A DNA stretch of 12,817 nucleotides from CAZPMT01 sp964587655. GTDB lineage: Bacteria > Hydrogenedentota > Hydrogenedentia > Hydrogenedentales > SLHB01. Every line of letters starts with the position of its first letter. The stretch's first letter is position 1. The stretch covers positions 1-12,817 of the forward strand of contig CAZPMT010000153.1 of the NCBI GenBank assembly GCA_964587655.1, in the 5' to 3' direction. Positions 6,314-12,817 of this stretch are shown piece after piece. The notes below the pieces were generated by a model, which did not search any database, was not told the origin of the DNA, and worked only from the letters and a program-made list of their open reading frames with translations. Both the position numbers and the translations under genes were made by a program.

Positions 6314-6372
6314 CGGCGTTCTAGATCACGCGTTCCGGGAGAGAGGCCTTCGCGCACGCTCAGTCACCGAAG

Positions 6373-6400
6373 TTGGAAATTCACATCCGCCGACTATTAG
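6373..6400 (+). promoter_or_regulatory. Weak candidate promoter for the DUF5674 cassette
   Basis: TTGGAA (6373-6378), 16-bp spacer, TATTAG (6395-6400); each box matches four of six consensus bases. It would start transcripts near 6407, which fits the downstream ATG 6437 as the real start and not ATG 6401. Confidence 0.25.
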
Positions 6401-6436
6401 ATGTATGATTGCTCAAACGGAGACGAGAGGGAGTCC

Positions 6437-6772
6437 ATGCTTCACGTGATACGCATGCACGCCACCGCGCGGGAGGTGGAAGAAATGCTTGAAGGAGTCG
6501 AAACGTACATCAAACTGGCTGTGGACGTTCGACGCGGAATCCTGGCCGGCGGCGGTGTCCTGCATGCGGACTGCGAAGCAGCCCTGCTTAAGGACGGTAG
6601 CCGGCAGGAGGATGTCTGGGGCGCGGACTGGAATCCTGCAGCGCAACAAGTCACGTTTGAGTCGCTCATCAATATCCGTCCTAGCCGAAACAATTCATCA
6701 CTGGAGATACTTGACCCTGCCATCTGCGCGCGGGTGGCGGAAATCACGCAGCAGCTATTGGGAGGCATATGA
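6437..6772 (+). CDS. DUF5674 family protein
   Basis: 111 residues from ATG 6437, which has a purine-rich GAGAGGGAG just upstream; the frame extends back to ATG 6401 but without a ribosome-binding site and with non-conserved residues. The sequence shows the family's block pattern: ATAREVEEMLE (9-19), YIKLAVDVRRGILAGGG (24-40), LHADCE (42-47), LLKDGSRQEDVWGADW (50-65), and FESLINIRPSRNNSSLEI (74-91). The conserved acidic, His and Cys residues (H43, D45, C46, E47, D53, D64) could form an active or metal site, but the function of the family is unknown to me. The stop overlaps the start of the next gene (ATGA), so the two are translationally coupled. Confidence 0.75.
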   Translation: MLHVIRMHATAREVEEMLEGVETYIKLAVDVRRGILAGGGVLHADCEAALLKDGSRQEDVWGADWNPAAQQVTFESLINIRPSRNNSSLEILDPAICARVAEITQQLLGGI

Positions 6773-7134
6773 GAGAGCTGACAGCCGTACGTGAGCGATA
6801 CCTGCGCGATGACGTGCCTGTTCGTTTGGGCGGGCTCGCCGCCAATCTGAGTCGGATCAAGTCCTTTGCGTCACGTGATGCTGGGCAAGATGCCGTTGAG
6901 AGTCTGATCAACGAGAGCAAGTTTTTCATCGAATGGACAGCGGCCGAGACTGAGAGCAACACGGCGGCCGAATTGGTCGAACTGCAGATTGAGCTTGCAT
7001 GCTGGCAACGGAATTGGGCGGAAATCTGGACGGACATTCCGAACCGTCGCAGGGTAGCCGAACAGGCAGGCGCTTGGTCCCGGCGCGTGCTGGAGATGTC
7101 CGGACTCTTGGAACGACAGGACCTGCATCGCTAG
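6769..7134 (+). CDS. Hypothetical protein coupled to the DUF5674 gene
   Basis: 121 residues; ATG 6769 overlaps the preceding stop by four bases. I do not recognise a named family. It looks soluble and mostly helical, with LGGLAANLSRIKSFAS (22-37), VESLINESKFFIEWTAAE (44-61), a leucine/alanine helix AELVELQIELACWQRNWAEIW (67-87) and a C-terminal WSRRVLEMSGLL (103-114). No signal peptide or membrane segment. The tight coupling suggests it works with the DUF5674 protein, possibly as a complex or as a two-part toxin/antitoxin-like module, but nothing in the sequence proves this. It ends convergently to the glycosidase gene 66 bp away. Confidence 0.65.
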   Translation: MRELTAVRERYLRDDVPVRLGGLAANLSRIKSFASRDAGQDAVESLINESKFFIEWTAAETESNTAAELVELQIELACWQRNWAEIWTDIPNRRRVAEQAGAWSRRVLEMSGLLERQDLHR

Positions 7135-7142
7135 AGACAATC

Positions 7143-7170
7143 GCCCGATGCGCGCTCACGCGCACCGGGC
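7143..7170. terminator. Strong hairpin between convergent genes, possible bidirectional terminator
   Basis: GCCCGATGCGCG (7143-7154), loop CTCA, CGCGCACCGGGC (7159-7170): a 12-bp stem with one mismatch, lying in the 66-bp gap between the rightward 121-residue gene and the leftward glycosidase. There is no T-run on either side, so it is not a canonical intrinsic terminator. Confidence 0.45.
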
Positions 7171-7200
7171 TTCGCGCGGCGGGTCTTGGGTATTAGCAGA

Positions 7201-10200
7201 TTATGGCTCGACGCGCAGCCCTTGAGTCGTCCGCAACATTACCGGCCCAAGCAATCCCGACGGCTGAAGCTGAGCGTCTTTCTTCCAGAGCCGCCAGGTT
7301 GTAAAGGTGAGGCGTCCGGTGGGACTGGGCTTGTCTTCGTTTAGCCACTGCGGCCATTGTTTCAACGTACCATCGGGATTACGTTCGCTGTCTTCCGGGA
7401 GTTGTTCATCGCCGATGAGGCGGTTCACCCAGAGGTTGGTCACGCTGACTTCTAGCGCATTCTCGCCGGGTTTCGCCGTGTCGGTGATGTCAGCGCGGTA
7501 GGGCGGTTTCCATAGTGTGCCGAGGTCTTTGCCGTTCAGCTTCACTTGGGCCATCACTTGGACTTTGCCCAGGTCGAGATACAAGCGCCGGTCTTTGCCA
7601 AGCGTCTCGGGTGAAACGTTGAACGTCTTGGTGTACGTCGCCGTGCCGGAGAAGTACTTAACGCCGGTGTCGCTGTGTTCACTCCACGAGATGAGCTTGT
7701 CGTCGAGCGTCACGCGCTCGGGCGCGCCCCAATTCGGCGGGAACTGGATGTTCCACGGGCCGGTCAGTTCTTGGGGAAGCGGCAGGGACGCCGCTTCTAC
7801 TGTCCGCGTCTTGCCGGAGACCGTGGTCAACTCGTATAGGCCCGGTTGCCATGCCTCGAATACTTGTTGGCCGTCCTTGTCGCACCGGACTTCGGCAACC
7901 TGTTCGGAAGTCGCGGGGGGATGCGGCGCCAGCGTGATGATTTCGGGATCGGTGCCGGTCGCCGTTGAGCGTTTGCCGCCGATCGTGTAGTCCACGACGA
8001 GCGTCTTCACGACGTTGAGGGCCGGGTCGTCGCCTTCCGCCATCCGGGCGACTTGGAAGCTGGACTCGCCGGCGTCCACGACGCGCTGGAGTTTCTCGCG
8101 CACGTCGCGGGTGCGTTGCGCGTCGCTCGGGACGCCGTACGTAGCCTTCTCCACAACGATCTTGGTCGCGTCATCGGTCAAGTGGACGGTGTCCGGGTCC
8201 TTTCCGGTAACGGAGAAGTCTTGGCCGCCGATGGAATACTCGACAACGAGCGTTTTCAGCGCATCCGGGGCCGGATCGCCGCCCTCGGCCATTTGTGAAA
8301 CAAGGAAGTCCTGCTCGCCGCTGTCAACCCGTTGCTGCACCTTGTCGCGGACGTCCCGCGTGCGCTGTGGGTCGTCCAACACGCCGTAGACGGCCTTCTT
8401 CACGACGAACTTTTGCGTCGGGTCCGCGACAGAAAGAACGGGCTTACCGTCGCGCGTCACGGCCACGATCGGATCAGACGGCGTGTCGCTCTTACGGAAA
8501 ACAACGAATACCGATCCGCTCGGACCCAACGTCAGCAGGACACTCGTCGCCCCGTCCTTGTCGGAGAACATGGCCGCGGATTCGGCATAGCCGCGGTCCG
8601 GCTGCCACAGCTCCGGACGTTTCCCGCTCACGCGGAACGTGCATGTGGCCGTGACGTCATGCGGCTCGGGATTCGCGACGAAGTAGATATCCGTGTCGCT
8701 GGCCGCCACGGTGCGATGGATGAAAGTAAAGCGCGCCTGGCTCGTGAAATCGGGGCGCGCACCTTCATGCGCAAGGAGCTTTTCAGCCGTCATACCCAAT
8801 GCAACGCGGCCCTTGCCGACGCGGTGTTCCTTGACCGATTTCCCGTCGCAATCGCCCCAGATCTCATCGGCGAGTTGCTTCACTTCCTCGTCGCACTTTG
8901 GGTAATCCGTCAGACTCGGCGATTTCTGCGGACGCGGCCCGACTACTGTCGCGCCGGCTTCGGTCAGTTCCTTGATCTTGCGCAGCAGCGCCGGCGTCAT
9001 CGTGGTTACGTCCGGCAGGACCAGCAACCGGTAGCTCATGCCGTCGGGCAACACGAGGCGTCCATCCTTCACCGTCATACGCGTCAATACAACCTCGGCG
9101 CTGCACTCATCGAAGTCGTAGCCCTTCCGATTGTGACCCATGAAACCCTTAGGCGCGGCCTCGGGTTGCAGGTAACAGATGTCTGCCACGAAGAGCCCCT
9201 GACGCAACATAAACTGGCACCGCGCGAGATATTCGTGCCACGGCAGCGACCGCTCCCACCACGTCTGCGTCCGTTCGTAATGGAGACCCCACGGCCCCAT
9301 CGTCATACCGGGCCGCCGGTCGGCCCACGGCTGCAACGCGTAGCGGTGAAAGACAAACCGGTTTATCCCGTCGCAGAACGCCCGGTCGCCGAGCGCCTTG
9401 ATCGAGGCCGGATGATCGAGCCACTTTTCCTGATCGGCCGCCGTGAACGCTTCCGCGCCGAGAATCGGTTTCCCGTACGTGTGCGCCGCCGAAGCCATTT
9501 CCTTAGGGGTCGGGAACCCGCCGCCGCCCATCCAGAACTCAGCCATGGGTTCGTCGGCGCGGCCGGCATAAGGCGCGTTGTCGCACGGGCCGCCGTACGC
9601 CTCGATCGAGAGCTTCAGGCCGTGTTCGCGCGCGAGCGTCTGCATGTGGCCCGCGTAATTCTCGACGACCAAATCCGAAATCGTCTGTCGAAGATCCCAC
9701 AGGAAACGCTCCGATATCTCGAGGCTCCCAACGACGCGCCCCGTCATTACGGGAAGAAACGTCAGAGGATCGTACCCACGCCGCTTCTGAAACTCATCGC
9801 GCATCCGCGCCGTCCAGTTCTGAGCGCCGTTCTCCCAACTGTCGATGTGCGTCGTGACCAGCACCTTGCCCGCGAGCGGGCCTACGTCATCGATGAGCTT
9901 ACCCATCATCCCGGCGAAGTTCGCCTCGATGCCTTCCTTGCTCAGCTTGTCGCACTCGAGTCCGCAGCCGCTTGCGGGCGCGGGCGCGTTTTTCACGCCG
10001 GTGCTCGTGTAACCGAAACGCATCACCGTCCACTTGCCCGGCGGCACGTCCCACACGAGGCGGCCGTCTTTGTCCATGCACTGCGGAAGCGGCGTCCCCG
10101 CCGCTTTTGCTGAAGATGGATTCTCACTAAGCGGCGGGGACGCCGCTTTTGCTGGAGATGGATTCTCACTAAGCGGCGGGGACGCCGCTTCCACGGACGC

Positions 10201-10899
10201 CGCCGCCGCGTTCCGCGGACTGAGATCGATGATCTGCGCGCGATCGATCCTCATCTCCGGCGGAACGTCCGTCTGGATCACGGCAGGGCCGACGTAGCCG
10301 GTCTGATAGCACGCTTTGACCTGGATGTTGTCGATGCGGTAAGCCCCCGGCGCCGGAAACGCCTGCACCGCGATGTCGCGATAGAAGCCGGCCACGGCCT
10401 GCGGTTGCGCGAGCGTGCCGTCGAAATGTTGCGGCCCTTCGATTTCCGTCTCGGTAAAGACGACTTTCTGCATCGACTGTTCCGGCGTGATCCACGGTCC
10501 GCCGCTCCCGTTCCAGCCCGCGTCGTTGTTCATGTTCACCTCGAGGCCAAGCCGTTGCGCCTCCGCGACGACGCGCTTGAACAACTCGCGCCATTGATCG
10601 CCCATGAATGCCACCGGGCCCAACGGCGCGCCCTGATCCACCTCCATGATCAACACCCCGCCAATGCCGACCCGCTTCATCGCCTCCAGATCGGCCGTAA
10701 TCCCCTCTTTCGTGATGTTGCCATTCAGCCAGAACCAATACACCCACGGCCTGGCCGAGTCAGGGGGCTTCACGAACCCGGCCGCCAACTCATCCGCCCC
10801 GCCCGCCGAGTACGCGTTCATCGCCTGACCGGCCAGCAACAACAACGCAATAAGACCGCCCAGAAGGGATCGTCCGCAGATCGTTCGCACGCTTTTCAT
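7201..10899 (-). CDS. Secreted GH106-like glycoside hydrolase (alpha-L-rhamnosidase type) with two DUF3395-like modules
   Basis: 1232 residues; ATG 10899 has GGAAAGGAAC about eight bases upstream. A signal peptide is evident (basic MKSVRTICGR, hydrophobic 11-28, cleavage near AYSAGG at 30-33). The family 106 start is clear: FVKPPDSARPWVYWFWLNGN (42-61), DLEAMKRVGIGGVLIMEVDQG (70-90), EAQRLGLEVNMNNDAGWNGSGGPWITPE (113-140). The catalytic barrel continues to about 800. Residues about 831-913 and 914-993 are two tandem 83-residue modules resembling DUF3395. The C-terminus (about 1080-1232) is a galactose-binding-like sandwich (LYLDLGKVQVMAQVKLNGKDLGTLW), usual in this family. Members release L-rhamnose from plant or algal polysaccharides; substrate here is unknown. 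The gene contains in-frame palindromic repeats at residues about 237-272 and 1035-1042. It stands alone, without sugar transporters nearby. Confidence 0.88.
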   Translation of the reverse strand: MKSVRTICGRSLLGGLIALLLLAGQAMNAYSAGGADELAAGFVKPPDSARPWVYWFWLNGNITKEGITADLEAMKRVGIGGVLIMEVDQGAPLGPVAFMGDQWRELFKRVVAEAQRLGLEVNMNNDAGWNGSGGPWITPEQSMQKVVFTETEIEGPQHFDGTLAQPQAVAGFYRDIAVQAFPAPGAYRIDNIQVKACYQTGYVGPAVIQTDVPPEMRIDRAQIIDLSPRNAAAASVEAASPPLSENPSPAKAASPPLSENPSSAKAAGTPLPQCMDKDGRLVWDVPPGKWTVMRFGYTSTGVKNAPAPASGCGLECDKLSKEGIEANFAGMMGKLIDDVGPLAGKVLVTTHIDSWENGAQNWTARMRDEFQKRRGYDPLTFLPVMTGRVVGSLEISERFLWDLRQTISDLVVENYAGHMQTLAREHGLKLSIEAYGGPCDNAPYAGRADEPMAEFWMGGGGFPTPKEMASAAHTYGKPILGAEAFTAADQEKWLDHPASIKALGDRAFCDGINRFVFHRYALQPWADRRPGMTMGPWGLHYERTQTWWERSLPWHEYLARCQFMLRQGLFVADICYLQPEAAPKGFMGHNRKGYDFDECSAEVVLTRMTVKDGRLVLPDGMSYRLLVLPDVTTMTPALLRKIKELTEAGATVVGPRPQKSPSLTDYPKCDEEVKQLADEIWGDCDGKSVKEHRVGKGRVALGMTAEKLLAHEGARPDFTSQARFTFIHRTVAASDTDIYFVANPEPHDVTATCTFRVSGKRPELWQPDRGYAESAAMFSDKDGATSVLLTLGPSGSVFVVFRKSDTPSDPIVAVTRDGKPVLSVADPTQKFVVKKAVYGVLDDPQRTRDVRDKVQQRVDSGEQDFLVSQMAEGGDPAPDALKTLVVEYSIGGQDFSVTGKDPDTVHLTDDATKIVVEKATYGVPSDAQRTRDVREKLQRVVDAGESSFQVARMAEGDDPALNVVKTLVVDYTIGGKRSTATGTDPEIITLAPHPPATSEQVAEVRCDKDGQQVFEAWQPGLYELTTVSGKTRTVEAASLPLPQELTGPWNIQFPPNWGAPERVTLDDKLISWSEHSDTGVKYFSGTATYTKTFNVSPETLGKDRRLYLDLGKVQVMAQVKLNGKDLGTLWKPPYRADITDTAKPGENALEVSVTNLWVNRLIGDEQLPEDSERNPDGTLKQWPQWLNEDKPSPTGRLTFTTWRLWKKDAQLQPSGLLGPVMLRTTQGLRVEP
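7777..7796. repeat. Single in-frame copy of the 20-bp palindromic repeat inside the glycosidase gene
   Basis: AAGCGGCAGGGACGCCGCTT differs at one base from the copies at 10129 and 10171. It encodes EAASLPL on the minus strand, the same reading frame used by the other copies (KAASPPL). Confidence 0.75.
7921..8409 (-). repeat. Tandem pair of 83-residue (249-bp) DUF3395-like modules in the glycosidase
   Basis: The protein segment beginning FVVKKAVYGV (8409 leftward) recurs 83 residues later as IVVEKATYGV (8160 leftward). Both share QRTRDVR, VD-x-GE, MAEG-x-DPA, KTLVV-x-Y and IGG; by eye 43 of the first 72 positions are identical. KAxYG...DV...V...DPA...K-x-LxVxYxxxG resembles DUF3395, first defined at the C-terminus of eukaryotic DNAJC11 and, as I recall, common in planctomycete secreted proteins. 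Confidence 0.7.
10087..10190. repeat. Cluster of three palindromic repeats, 42-bp tandem unit, in frame inside the glycosidase gene
   Basis: Three 20-bp palindromes: AAGCGGCGTCCCCGCCGCTT (10087-10106, reversed centre), then AAGCGGCGGGGACGCCGCTT at 10129-10148 and again at 10171-10190. The starts are 42 bp apart and the spacers between them (TTGCTGRAGATGGATTCTCACT-like) are almost identical, so this is an in-frame tandem duplication of 14 codons. The encoded protein reads AKAASPPLSENPSP / AKAASPPLSENPSS / AKAAGTPL, a low-complexity loop between family-106 blocks. Confidence 0.85.
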
Positions 10900-11101
10900 G
10901 TCATGTTCCTTTCCGGAATTTGGGAAACCGCCGTCATCTTACCATGAATCATCCCTCTTCGGCGTTTTCCATTCTTGACAATCACATCTTAGGAGCCGTC
11001 ATAACGGCGAGATCGGTGCGGACGAATTGCAGGGGATTCTGAGGGGGGAAGTGTATACAATGGTCCGAATGCTGAAGCATATCGACGACGAGGATGTCGC
11101 T

Positions 11102-11296
11102 ATGATTGAGATCCACCCGAGCTACCTCGAGAAGAATGGCCGGCCCGAGTTCGTGGTGTTGCCCATTGAGGAATTCCAGTTGCTACGGGACTACCTCGAA
11201 GACATGGAAGATCTTCTTGACCTGCGCAAAGCCAAGGAAGAAGAAGGCAATGCTCCCACGACGCCTCTCGGCGAGTTGAAGCAGACGCTCGGATAG
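11102..11296 (+). CDS. Phd/YefM-like antitoxin of a type II toxin-antitoxin system
   Basis: 64 residues from ATG 11102, which has GAGGA seven bases upstream; ATG 11060 and 11069 are in frame and possible, but family members typically begin at MIEIHPSYLEKNG. The body EFVVLPIEEFQLLRDYLEDMEDLLDLRKAKEEE is the diagnostic block of this antitoxin group: a short DNA-binding N-terminal half followed by an acidic helix that would cover a RelE-type toxin, and ending TPLGELKQTLG. A palindrome TGTATACA (11052-11059) lies upstream; related antitoxins bind TGTACA-type sites, so self-regulation is possible. No intact toxin gene follows; see the degraded stretch downstream. Confidence 0.7.
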   Translation: MIEIHPSYLEKNGRPEFVVLPIEEFQLLRDYLEDMEDLLDLRKAKEEEGNAPTTPLGELKQTLG

Positions 11297-11429
11297 GCGG
11301 CGCGCTGGGTACGAACGGCAAGTCATGGACCACCATCGCGAAAGAGTTGCCCCAAACCGCTGCAACCGATCTCGGATGAAAGGTCCGTCACGCCAGGTGC
11401 GCCACGCGCCGCCGGATTCCTGCTTCAGC
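11297..11429 (+). pseudogene. Possible degraded RelE-type toxin remnant
   Basis: Directly after the antitoxin stop, two forward frames carry pieces that resemble RelE: TTIAKELP in one frame and, overlapping it in another, CPKPLQPISDERSVTPGAP, compared with the family pattern AAKEL..LPKPLQRRI.DE...NPRPPGA. A frameshift and loss of some 10 or more residues would be needed, and the conserved C-terminal RVGDYRVIY block is missing. Low confidence; it may be chance. Confidence 0.22.
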
Positions 11430-12415
11430 TCACACGTTTCCGGACAAATAGGCCGCGACTGTAGCCCACAACCCGTTGATCGGGAACTTGTTGCACTCTT
11501 GATAGCGGCTCCAGTCAACATGGCCGTCCATGTAGAGGACATTCCCGCCACCGGGCACATGGTTGAATGACATGCCGCCGTCGCCCTGGATGAGCAGGTT
11601 GATCACGTCCCACATGACGGCTATCTCGGATTGCGCCGAAGCGGAGGCGGCAGGGTTGTTGATGTCCGTTATCATGAATCTCTCGATGCCCTCGCGCAGA
11701 CGATAGACGGTGTTTCCACCACCATTGCCATTTCCGTCAAGACCGAATTGGGTGAGATCCAGATCGTTCTCAAGCGCACTAACGGCCTTGGCGAGATCAG
11801 GGGGGGATCCCGCAAAACCGAACCAGCGTCTTGCAGAATCATGAATCCCCCAAGAATCTGAGTCGGAAAGGTAGTGCCGCCAAACGCCGTGGTCGGGTCG
11901 CCACAGTCTGCCCTGTCCATCACCCAGCCCAAGTACTGGTAGCTGTCGCCCGCGTTGTCGGCGAGCCCTGCGTAAAGACAAGGATTGCCGCTGAGGTCCG
12001 TATCGTTGATGATGCTAAGCGTGTCCTGTGCGCCCCCACCGGCGTCCGGGGCGGACGGGCACACCAAGACGTTGTAGTCCGTCAGGTACTCCGGATAAAT
12101 GGCCCTGGGATCAGGCGACATCTCGGGATCATCCTGCATATTGCATTCACTGTAGTTGGCTGGCATGCCGAGCCCATCCTGGTAGTAGAAGTCAAGGCCC
12201 TGCATGCGCGGCCACTTCATCCCTTTGGACTCATTCGAATACATCTTGAATACGACGCCCATCTGCTTCAGGTTGTTCTGACAGCTTGCCCTCCGTGCCG
12301 ATTCCCGGGCCCGGGCCAGCGCCGGGAGCAGGATAGCCGCCAGGATGCCGATGATGGCAATCACTACCAACAACTCGATCAACGTGAAGCCCTTGTTGCG
12401 AAACCGGGTAAACAT
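11430..12415 (-). CDS. Prepilin-type N-methylation protein (type II secretion/pseudopilin-like), frameshifted
   Basis: ATG 12415 has a perfect AAGGAGG eight bases upstream. N-terminus MFTRFRNKG-FTLIELLVVIAIIGILAAILLPALARARESA: cleavage after G9, conserved E14 and one hydrophobic helix, typical of type IV pilin-like signals read by a prepilin peptidase. The frame continues to about residue 203 (GGFMILQDAGSVLRDPP), then loses similarity and stops at 11672. The true C-terminus is in the next frame: DLAKAVSALENDLDL...FNHVPGGGNVLYMDGHVDWSRY...AYLSGNV, stop 11430-11432, with the H-x10-DGH block typical of these planctomycete-type proteins. The switch lies at seven C (11800-11806); one extra C restores a 328-residue protein. 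Either a sequencing error, a recent mutation or phase variation. Role: surface or secretion pseudopilin; no secretion genes are adjacent. Confidence 0.8.
11800..11806 (-). other. C7 homopolymer, site of the prepilin frameshift
   Basis: On the coding strand, GAT-CCCCCCC-TGATCTCGCC. With seven C the upstream frame reads D-P-P-L-I-S and runs off; with eight it reads D-P-P-P-D-L-A-K-A-V and joins the conserved C-terminal half. Confidence 0.75.
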
Positions 12416-12460
12416 GATTCGTCCTCCTTCTTGACCATACTCACGCCCTATTGACATTGC

Positions 12461-12479
12461 TGCTCAAGAACTTTGAGCA
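12461..12479 (-). promoter_or_regulatory. 5' stem-loop at the predicted start of the prepilin transcript
   Basis: TGCTCAA (12461-12467), five-base loop, TTGAGCA (12473-12479): a perfect 7-bp stem whose outer edge coincides with the transcript start predicted from the -10 box (about 12479). Such hairpins at the extreme 5' end often protect mRNA; that role is inferred. Confidence 0.5.
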
Positions 12480-12485
12480 CGCCTT

Positions 12486-12494
12486 ATTATAGCA
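12486..12494 (-). promoter_or_regulatory. Extended -10 promoter of the prepilin gene
   Basis: On the minus strand, TGC followed by a perfect TATAAT (12491-12486), an extended -10 element about 70 bp upstream of ATG 12415. No good -35 hexamer is present at the proper distance; its place is taken by the 11-bp repeats. Confidence 0.65.
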
Positions 12495-12498
12495 TAGG

Positions 12499-12537
12499 GC
12501 ATTAGAATTGCATTAAAATTGCATTAAAATTGCATCA
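12499..12537 (-). promoter_or_regulatory. Four direct repeats at exactly 11-bp spacing, probable activator site
   Basis: Read on the minus strand: TGATGC, TAATGC, TAATGC, TAATGC, occupying 12537-12532, 12526-12521, 12515-12510 and 12504-12499, separated by AATTT/AATTT/AATTC. An 11-bp period with about a 6-7-bp core is the layout of PhoB/OmpR-family response-regulator sites, and the last repeat lies 7 bp from the -10 box in place of the -35. AT-rich in a GC-rich region. Confidence 0.55.
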
Positions 12538-12589
12538 GTTTCTTGGAGACCCTCGGCCTCTTGGCGTGTTCCCAGTGGATTGCATCGGC

Positions 12590-12817
12590 TAGTGTCTTGA
12601 GTCAGAATTGAGGCATCCTAATGAAGCGATGGCTCCGGTAGCTATTGTCGGGAGGACGAAGGTGATGCCGAGTCGTGACAAACGAGATAGGGAGGATTGC
12701 CGATGAGGAAAGACAACGCCCCGCGTGAATGTGCTCCGCCGTGGAAAACGTCGAGCGAGACGGTTAGCCCGGACTTCTCACACCTACGGTAAGCGATGTC
12801 GTGTTGCCTCGTTTGGG
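12590..12817. other. Right edge: overlapping mini-ORFs of uncertain coding status
   Basis: Two short forward frames have good ribosome-binding sites: one ending at TGA 12704-12706 (GGAGG at 12651 before ATG 12665, or ATG 12629) and one from ATG 12703 to TAA 12790-12792 (29 residues, GGGAGG upstream), the two coupled by ATGA. Neither matches a family I know. Nothing else is recognisable between 12538 and the end; the stretch could equally be a structured RNA or the leader of a gene beyond the window. Confidence 0.2.

Noticed and set aside
6085..6400. Open frames containing VIPAKAGIQ and WIPAFAGMT on both strands
   Set aside because: Well-known artefact peptides from translating the dRS3-like repeat.
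8332..10113. A 593-codon open frame on the plus strand opposite the glycosidase
   Set aside because: It is an antisense shadow caused by high GC in third codon positions; its sequence is arginine/histidine-rich with no motifs, while the minus strand encodes a clear GH106-like enzyme with signal peptide.
10087..10190. A CRISPR array
   Set aside because: The palindromic units are 42 bp apart with nearly identical spacers and lie in frame within a coding gene; true arrays have unique spacers.
12499..12537. A simple AT-rich microsatellite
   Set aside because: The strict 11-bp period, four hexamer cores and fixed distance to a perfect extended -10 fit a regulatory site better, though slippage origin cannot be excluded.

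Overview
The window is GC-rich bacterial DNA that looks like a metagenome-type member of the Planctomycetota/Hydrogenedentota/Lentisphaerota neighbourhood. This is an inference from gene content: a prepilin-type protein of the 'FNHVPGG..NVLYMDGHV' kind, a very large GH106-like glycosidase carrying DUF3395-like modules, a tyrosine recombinase with a GNSP..RRHY C-terminus, and small XRE-like helix-turn-helix remnants. No rRNA or complete tRNA is present to fix the phylum.

Left part (1-2520): the end of an integrative element. It holds the 3' tip of an Rhs-family polymorphic toxin gene (DUF4329 tip, JAMM-like H-x-H...S-x-x-D residues), about 520 bp without a convincing gene, a leftward tyrosine recombinase and a small leftward companion ORF. 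The right boundary is sharp: 2470-2519 is the 3' half of a tRNA-Val(GAC), from anticodon arm through CCA, with no 5' half beside it. That is the classic footprint of integration into a tRNA gene; the intact tRNA should lie beyond the left edge of the window.

Middle (2521-6183): a truncated HTH relic, then a tightly packed four-gene ferrous-iron (Feo) operon: DtxR-like regulator, FeoB, a 62-residue cysteine-rich zinc-ribbon protein, and a DtxR-FeoA fusion protein. All starts overlap the preceding stop or gene. A consensus-like promoter and a perfect palindrome (GTTAGATCTATCTAAC) sit directly in front of the first gene, so iron-dependent autoregulation is likely. The two DtxR-like proteins appear complementary: the first has a good HTH but has lost ancillary metal ligands, the second keeps all metal ligands but has an eroded HTH.

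Right part (6184-12817): a dRS3-like double-hairpin repeat, a two-gene cassette (DUF5674 protein plus an unknown 121-residue protein), a convergent 1232-residue secreted GH106-like alpha-L-rhamnosidase-type enzyme, an orphan Phd/YefM-like antitoxin with a possible degraded RelE relic, and a leftward prepilin-like gene broken by a shift at a run of seven C. The glycosidase gene contains in-frame copies of a 20-bp palindrome and a tandem pair of 83-residue modules. Upstream of the prepilin gene is an extended -10 promoter preceded by four hexamers spaced exactly 11 bp apart, as in PhoB/OmpR-type operators. The last ~280 bases hold only mini-ORFs of uncertain meaning.

The strongest candidates for something new are the paired DtxR proteins of the Feo operon, the palindromic repeat domesticated in frame inside the glycosidase, and the 11-bp repeat promoter.
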